In this document: positions 7,859 to 10,069 of the stretch, in pieces
Position numbering within the stretch: the stretch's first letter is position 1
Layout of the letters: every line of letters starts with the position of its first letter
Assembly (NCBI GenBank): GCA_046727855.1
Contig: JBKPDL010000171.1
Coordinates: 1 to 10,069, forward strand
Direction: 5' to 3'
DNA length: 10,069 nt
Origin: DASPWV01 sp046727855
Lineage (GTDB): Bacteria; Acidobacteriota; Vicinamibacteria; Vicinamibacterales; UBA2999
Made by a program: the position numbers and the translations under genes
The notes under the pieces: generated by a model
Databases searched by the model: none
Seen by the model: only the letters and a program-made list of their open reading frames with translations
What the model was told of the DNA's origin: nothing

Positions 7859-7865
7859 AGTTCTG

Positions 7866-8075
7866 ATGAATGTAGACGTCTTCAAAGGTCAGTGGAAACA
7901 ACTGAAAGGCGACATCAAAATGCGATGGGGCCGTCTGACAGACGACGATCTCGACACCATTGATGGTGCCATGGATAAGCTCGAAGGACGACTCCAGGAG
8001 CGGTACGGCTGGGGCAAAGAACAAGCGATGCGCGAAATCGAAACCTGGGGACGCGAGCGCGGAGTCTGGAGCTAG
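7866..8075 (+). CDS. CsbD-like stress response protein
   Basis: This 69-residue protein matches the CsbD family closely in length and pattern: MNVDVFKGQWKQLKGDIK at the N-terminus, then WGRLTDDDLDTIDG, then KLEGRLQERYGW. It is small, charged and cytoplasmic, with no signal peptide or membrane segment. Family members are induced in general stress (sigma-B in Bacillus, and many Proteobacteria), but their biochemical role is unknown. The strong ribosome site suggests high translation when the gene is expressed. It stands alone, divergent from the TonB receptor gene across 141 bp, with a palindromic element 19 bp after its stop. I see no clear promoter of a known stress sigma factor. Confidence 0.9.
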   Translation: MNVDVFKGQWKQLKGDIKMRWGRLTDDDLDTIDGAMDKLEGRLQERYGWGKEQAMREIETWGRERGVWS

Positions 8076-8094
8076 GGCCAGGTTGGACTGTCGG

Positions 8095-8167
8095 GGGCAG
8101 GTAGGCAGGAGGGAATTACACAGATTCACAAACAATCTGCGGAATTCCCCACCAATTCCACCTGCCC
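8095..8167. repeat. 73-base imperfect palindrome after the CsbD-like gene
   Basis: Three nested perfect arms fold into one long hairpin: GGGCAGGT/ACCTGCCC (8095-8102 and 8160-8167), GGGAATT/AATTCCC (8111-8117 and 8143-8149) and CAGATT/AATCTG (8121-8126 and 8134-8139), with a seven-base loop (CACAAAC). That is 21 paired bases in total. No T-run follows on either strand, so a simple intrinsic terminator is unlikely. It fills most of the 145-bp gap before the next gene. It may be a terminator of another kind, an mRNA-stabilising structure, or a small dispersed repeat. Confidence 0.6.
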
Positions 8168-8206
8168 ACCAGCCCCTTCGCTGCCCCAGCCGGCCCAGCC
8201 TTGTCT

Positions 8207-8212
8207 TACGAT
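8207..8212 (+). promoter_or_regulatory. Possible -10 box (TACGAT) of the LOG-family gene
   Basis: TACGAT matches TATAAT at four of six positions and ends eight bases before ATG 8221, so transcription would begin at or next to the start codon. No Shine-Dalgarno is present, and an in-frame TAG (8218-8220) stands right before the ATG. The string TACGATGGTT nearly repeats TACTATGGTT at 3371. I see no matching -35. Confidence 0.3.
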
Positions 8213-8220
8213 GGTTCTAG

Positions 8221-9057
8221 ATGGCTATCCCCACGGCGCCGCCACCAAGCACGCCACCACAACCTGATCTGCCCGAGGCTCCAAAGAAGATTGAGGGTCC
8301 GCCTCCACCGCCGGTCGTCACGCCATCAGTCGCCGATCGCGTCCTCCTCGAAGGGCCGCACTCCCGCACTCGCGAATTCGTCATTCTGATTCGTGCGGTC
8401 CGCGATTTTATTCGCGGCTTTCGCGGACTGCATTTCGTCGGCCCCTGCGTGACCGTGTTTGGTTCGGCCCGCTTTCCCGAGGGTCACCAGTATTACGAAC
8501 TCGGCCGCGAAGTCGGCGCGGCGATCGCCGGTCTAGGCTTTACGGTGATGACCGGAGGCGGGCCCGGGGTGATGGAGGCGGCCAATCGCGGCGCGCGCGA
8601 GGCCGGCGGACGCTCGGTCGGCTGCAACTTGAAGCTGCCGCACGAGCAGTATCCGAATCCCTATCTCGATCGCTACGTCACGTGTCATTACTTCTTCGTC
8701 CGCAAAGTACTGCTGTTCAAATACTCGTACGCATTCGTGGTGCTGCCGGGCGGACTGGGCACGCTCGACGAGCTCGCCGAGGCACTGACGCTGATTCAAA
8801 CGGGCAAGATCCTTCAGTTCCCTGTCGTTCTCATGGGCAGCACCTACTGGAAACCGTTTTTGGACCTGCTGCGCGAGATGGTGGGGGTGGGTACGGTTGC
8901 GCCCACGGATCTCGATCTGTTCCTGGTGACCGACACGGTGTCAGAAGCGATGGCGCATATCGAGCACCACGCGATTCGACGCTTCGGGTTGAAGCGGCGC
9001 CCGTATCCGGCGCCGCACAAATGGTTGGGAGAAGAACCGTTCGCCTCGTCGAAGTAG
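8221..9057 (+). CDS. LOG family (TIGR00730) Rossmann-fold protein, putative nucleoside 5'-monophosphate phosphoribohydrolase
   Basis: This 278-residue protein carries both marks of the LOG/lysine decarboxylase-like family: GGGPGVMEA at residues 112-120 and PGGLGTLDE at 176-184 (the PGGxGTxxE motif that binds nucleotide and supplies the catalytic Glu), after GSAR at 81-84. LOG enzymes cleave the N-glycosidic bond of nucleoside 5'-monophosphates, in some cases cytokinin ribotides, releasing the base and ribose 5-phosphate. The true bacterial substrate here is unknown, and the old label 'lysine decarboxylase' should not be used. The first 35 residues are unusual, with 15 prolines including a run of five, before the conserved region at about 48. 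An in-frame TAG directly before ATG 8221 makes this the first possible start; no Shine-Dalgarno is seen. The protein is longer than the roughly 190 residues of short LOG proteins. It ends convergent with msrA. Confidence 0.92.
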   Translation: MAIPTAPPPSTPPQPDLPEAPKKIEGPPPPPVVTPSVADRVLLEGPHSRTREFVILIRAVRDFIRGFRGLHFVGPCVTVFGSARFPEGHQYYELGREVGAAIAGLGFTVMTGGGPGVMEAANRGAREAGGRSVGCNLKLPHEQYPNPYLDRYVTCHYFFVRKVLLFKYSYAFVVLPGGLGTLDELAEALTLIQTGKILQFPVVLMGSTYWKPFLDLLREMVGVGTVAPTDLDLFLVTDTVSEAMAHIEHHAIRRFGLKRRPYPAPHKWLGEEPFASSK

Positions 9058-9061
9058 CGCC

Positions 9062-9111
9062 AACCTTTAGGTTCGCGAACAAGGTATGCGGGCGGACCTA
9101 AAGGTCCGCCC
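9062..9111. repeat. Two adjacent palindromes (REP-like) after the LOG-family gene
   Basis: AACCT-TT-AGGTT (9062-9073) lies four bases after the LOG-family stop, followed by GGGCGGACCT-AA-AGGTCCGCCC (9090-9111), a perfect 10-bp inverted repeat. Both share the core CCTTTAGG in opposite orientation. The second is a strong hairpin without a T-run. Its compact GC-rich form in a convergent space, joined to the 18-bp repeats that follow, resembles a REP-type dispersed element; copy number cannot be judged from one window. Confidence 0.6.
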
Positions 9112-9169
9112 CTACATGTTTCGTGATATTCCCTACATGTTGCGTGATACGCCTGCATGTTTCGCGACA
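9111..9169. repeat. Three 18-bp imperfect direct repeats
   Basis: Copies start at 9111, 9132 and 9152 (spacing 21 and 20). The first two, CCTACATGTTTCGTGATA and CCTACATGTTGCGTGATA, differ at one base; the third, CCTGCATGTTTCGCGACA, differs from the first at three. The second and third copies lie inside the 3' end of msrA: residues from about 215 to the stop codon are encoded by repeat sequence on the minus strand. Confidence 0.8.
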
Positions 9170-9810
9170 CCCACGGGACAGCTCACTCCAGTCCCGCCAT
9201 GGCCGCAGTACCCGTCCGGATTCTTCTCCAGATACTGCTGGTGATAATCCTCGGCAAAGTAGAACGTGGGCGCCGGCGCAATTTCGGTTGTGATCGCGCC
9301 GTATCCCGCGTTGTTCAACTCACGCTGATACATCTGGCGTGATGCTTCCGCCGCCTTGCGTTGCTCGTCGTCGTAGTAATAGATCGCCGAACGATACTGC
9401 GTGCCGACGTCGCCGCCCTGCCGCATCCCCTGGGTCGGATCGTGGCCTTCCCAAAAGACACGCAACAGATCGTCGTAGCTGATTTTTGCCGGATCGAAGA
9501 ACACGCGCACGACTTCGGCGTGGCCGGTGCCGCCGGTGCACACCTCTTCGTACGTCGGGTTCGGCGTAAACCCGCCGGCGTAGCCGACGGAGGTGCTCAC
9601 GACGCCGGGTGTCTGCCAGAACATCCGCTCAGCGCCCCAGAAGCATCCGAGGGCGAACATCGCCTGGCGAAGATGGCTGTCCTGCGGTTCGATCGGCGCA
9701 CCGTTGGCTACGTGGATCGCGGATACGCGCAATGGTTGCGCGCGGCCCTTGAGGGCTTGCTCACGAGTTGGAAGCTTCAGCCTGAATAGATTGGAAAACA
9801 TGGCACTCAT
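9133..9810 (-). CDS. msrA: Peptide-methionine (S)-S-oxide reductase MsrA
   Basis: This 225-residue cytoplasmic enzyme reduces the S-epimer of methionine sulfoxide in proteins and free methionine sulfoxide, with electrons from thioredoxin. The catalytic Cys is C56 in GCFWG, followed by the conserved stretch VVSTSVGYAGG. YHQQYLEKNP and GYCGHGGTGVSCP near the end supply the likely resolving cysteines C202 and C211. The N-terminal 50 residues (REQALKGRAQPLRV, HVANGAPI) match the longer E. coli-type MsrA. Starts are possible at ATG 9810 and ATG 9801; I keep the first, but neither has a Shine-Dalgarno. The gene follows the acyloxyacyl hydrolase gene by 25 bp on the same strand. The last 11 residues (VAKHAGVSRNM) lie beyond the usual family end and are encoded by the 18-bp repeats, so the C-terminus seems to have been rewritten by a repeat; catalysis should not depend on it. 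No msrB is seen nearby. Confidence 0.96.
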   Translation of the reverse strand: MSAMFSNLFRLKLPTREQALKGRAQPLRVSAIHVANGAPIEPQDSHLRQAMFALGCFWGAERMFWQTPGVVSTSVGYAGGFTPNPTYEEVCTGGTGHAEVVRVFFDPAKISYDDLLRVFWEGHDPTQGMRQGGDVGTQYRSAIYYYDDEQRKAAEASRQMYQRELNNAGYGAITTEIAPAPTFYFAEDYHQQYLEKNPDGYCGHGGTGVSCPVGVAKHAGVSRNM

Positions 9811-9815
9811 TTGAC

Positions 9816-9821
9816 GTTATA
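9816..9821 (-). promoter_or_regulatory. Possible -10 box (TATAAC) of msrA
   Basis: On the minus strand TATAAC matches TATAAT at five of six positions, five bases before ATG 9810 and fourteen before ATG 9801. It falls in the 25-bp gap after the acyloxyacyl hydrolase stop. No good -35 is seen (TTGGTG at 15-base spacing is weak). It would make a leaderless or near-leaderless msrA transcript. Confidence 0.35.
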
Positions 9822-9835
9822 ACAGCTCGCCGGTT

Positions 9836-10069
9836 TCACCAATGCCAACCGATTCCCGCAATACCGCCCAGCGACTGAATGTCGGGATTGCGCGCGCGGC
9901 CTTCCCGTCCGTTGTTGGATAGATGCAGCCAGCGCATGCCGGCCGCGAGATGCGCGCGTTTGAACGGAACCTCAACGCCTCCACCCGCCATCAACACGTA
10001 GTTGCGCGCGGTTCCGTTCGGTGGCACCGGTTCGGTCGCCCAGGCGAGGCCCGCTCCCAGCTCCGCAAA
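9836..10069 (-). CDS. Acyloxyacyl hydrolase / PagL-like lipid A deacylase, C-terminal part only
   Basis: The frame is open from the right edge to TGA at 9836, giving the last 77 residues (starting FAELGAGLAW). PagL is an outer membrane beta-barrel enzyme that removes the 3-O-linked acyl chain of lipid A. The family signature is visible: RWLHLSNNG with His at residue 49 and Ser at 51 of this fragment, then NPDIQSLGGIAGIGWHW, whose final aromatic residue fits an outer membrane strand. PagL of Pseudomonas uses His-Ser-Glu; at the place of that Glu this protein appears to have Gln (fragment residue 65). The alternating hydrophobic pattern before the motif (VLMAGGGVEVPF) fits barrel strands. An internal GTG at 10027 is not the start, because the same frame runs on to the edge with matching sequence. 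It is followed on the same strand by msrA. Confidence 0.8.
   Translation of the reverse strand, partial: FAELGAGLAWATEPVPPNGTARNYVLMAGGGVEVPFKRAHLAAGMRWLHLSNNGREGRARNPDIQSLGGIAGIGWHW

Noticed and set aside
7674..7865. Upstream extension of the CsbD-like protein to ATG 7674
   Set aside because: AGGAGG before ATG 7866 and the family's normal N-terminus fix the later start; the extension overlaps the TonB receptor start and looks like no protein.
7725..7865. Riboswitch or iron-box operator before the TonB receptor
   Set aside because: I found no cobalamin-type or other recognisable riboswitch pattern and no clear palindromic Fur-like site in this 141-bp gap.
9111..9169. Repeats as a small CRISPR array
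   Set aside because: Only three imperfect 18-bp units with 2-3 base gaps; there is no room for spacers and no cas gene nearby.

Overview
This is a high-GC bacterial window, most likely from a Gram-negative soil or environmental organism of the Acidobacteriota type; class Vicinamibacteria is my best guess. That guess rests on gene style only: a secreted Asp-box/Ig-domain protein, a secreted DUF885 peptidase, a TonB receptor with a carboxypeptidase-regulatory-like front domain, and few Shine-Dalgarno sites. An outer membrane is implied by the TonB receptor and by the PagL-like lipid A deacylase.

Layout. (1) Positions 1-3224, minus strand: one very large open frame, cut by the left edge, encoding a secreted protein of at least 1074 residues. 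It has an N-terminal Asp-box (BNR/sialidase-like) region, a long middle region, an 11-unit PEW(E/Q)N pentapeptide repeat, and the start of an Ig-like (He_PIG type) domain. (2) Positions 3375-5132, plus strand: a secreted DUF885 protein with a HELNPGHH metal-binding motif, divergent from gene 1. (3) Positions 5133-5387: a convergent gap packed with three consecutive inverted repeats. (4) Positions 5388-7724, minus strand: a TonB-dependent receptor. (5) Positions 7866-8075, plus strand: a CsbD-like stress protein with the clearest Shine-Dalgarno in the window. (6) Positions 8095-8167: a long imperfect palindrome. (7) Positions 8221-9057, plus strand: a LOG/TIGR00730 family nucleotide-processing protein with a proline-rich N-terminus. 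(8) Positions 9062-9169: two short palindromes and three copies of an 18-bp repeat, which run into the 3' end of the next gene. (9) Positions 9133-9810, minus strand: msrA. (10) Positions 9836-10069, minus strand: the C-terminal part of a PagL-like acyloxyacyl hydrolase, cut by the right edge.

How the genes fit together. There is no obvious single pathway. Much of the window serves the cell envelope and export: a secreted repeat protein, a secreted metallopeptidase, an outer membrane receptor and a lipid A-modifying enzyme. Three stress or housekeeping genes (csbD-like, LOG, msrA) sit among them. Strands alternate so often that most genes are probably transcribed alone; only the deacylase/msrA pair could share a transcript. 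I see no tRNA, rRNA, CRISPR array, transposase, integrase or defence system. The most distinctive signals are the PEW(E/Q)N repeat and the inverted-repeat elements found in every 3' intergenic space, one of which appears to supply the last residues and stop codon of msrA.
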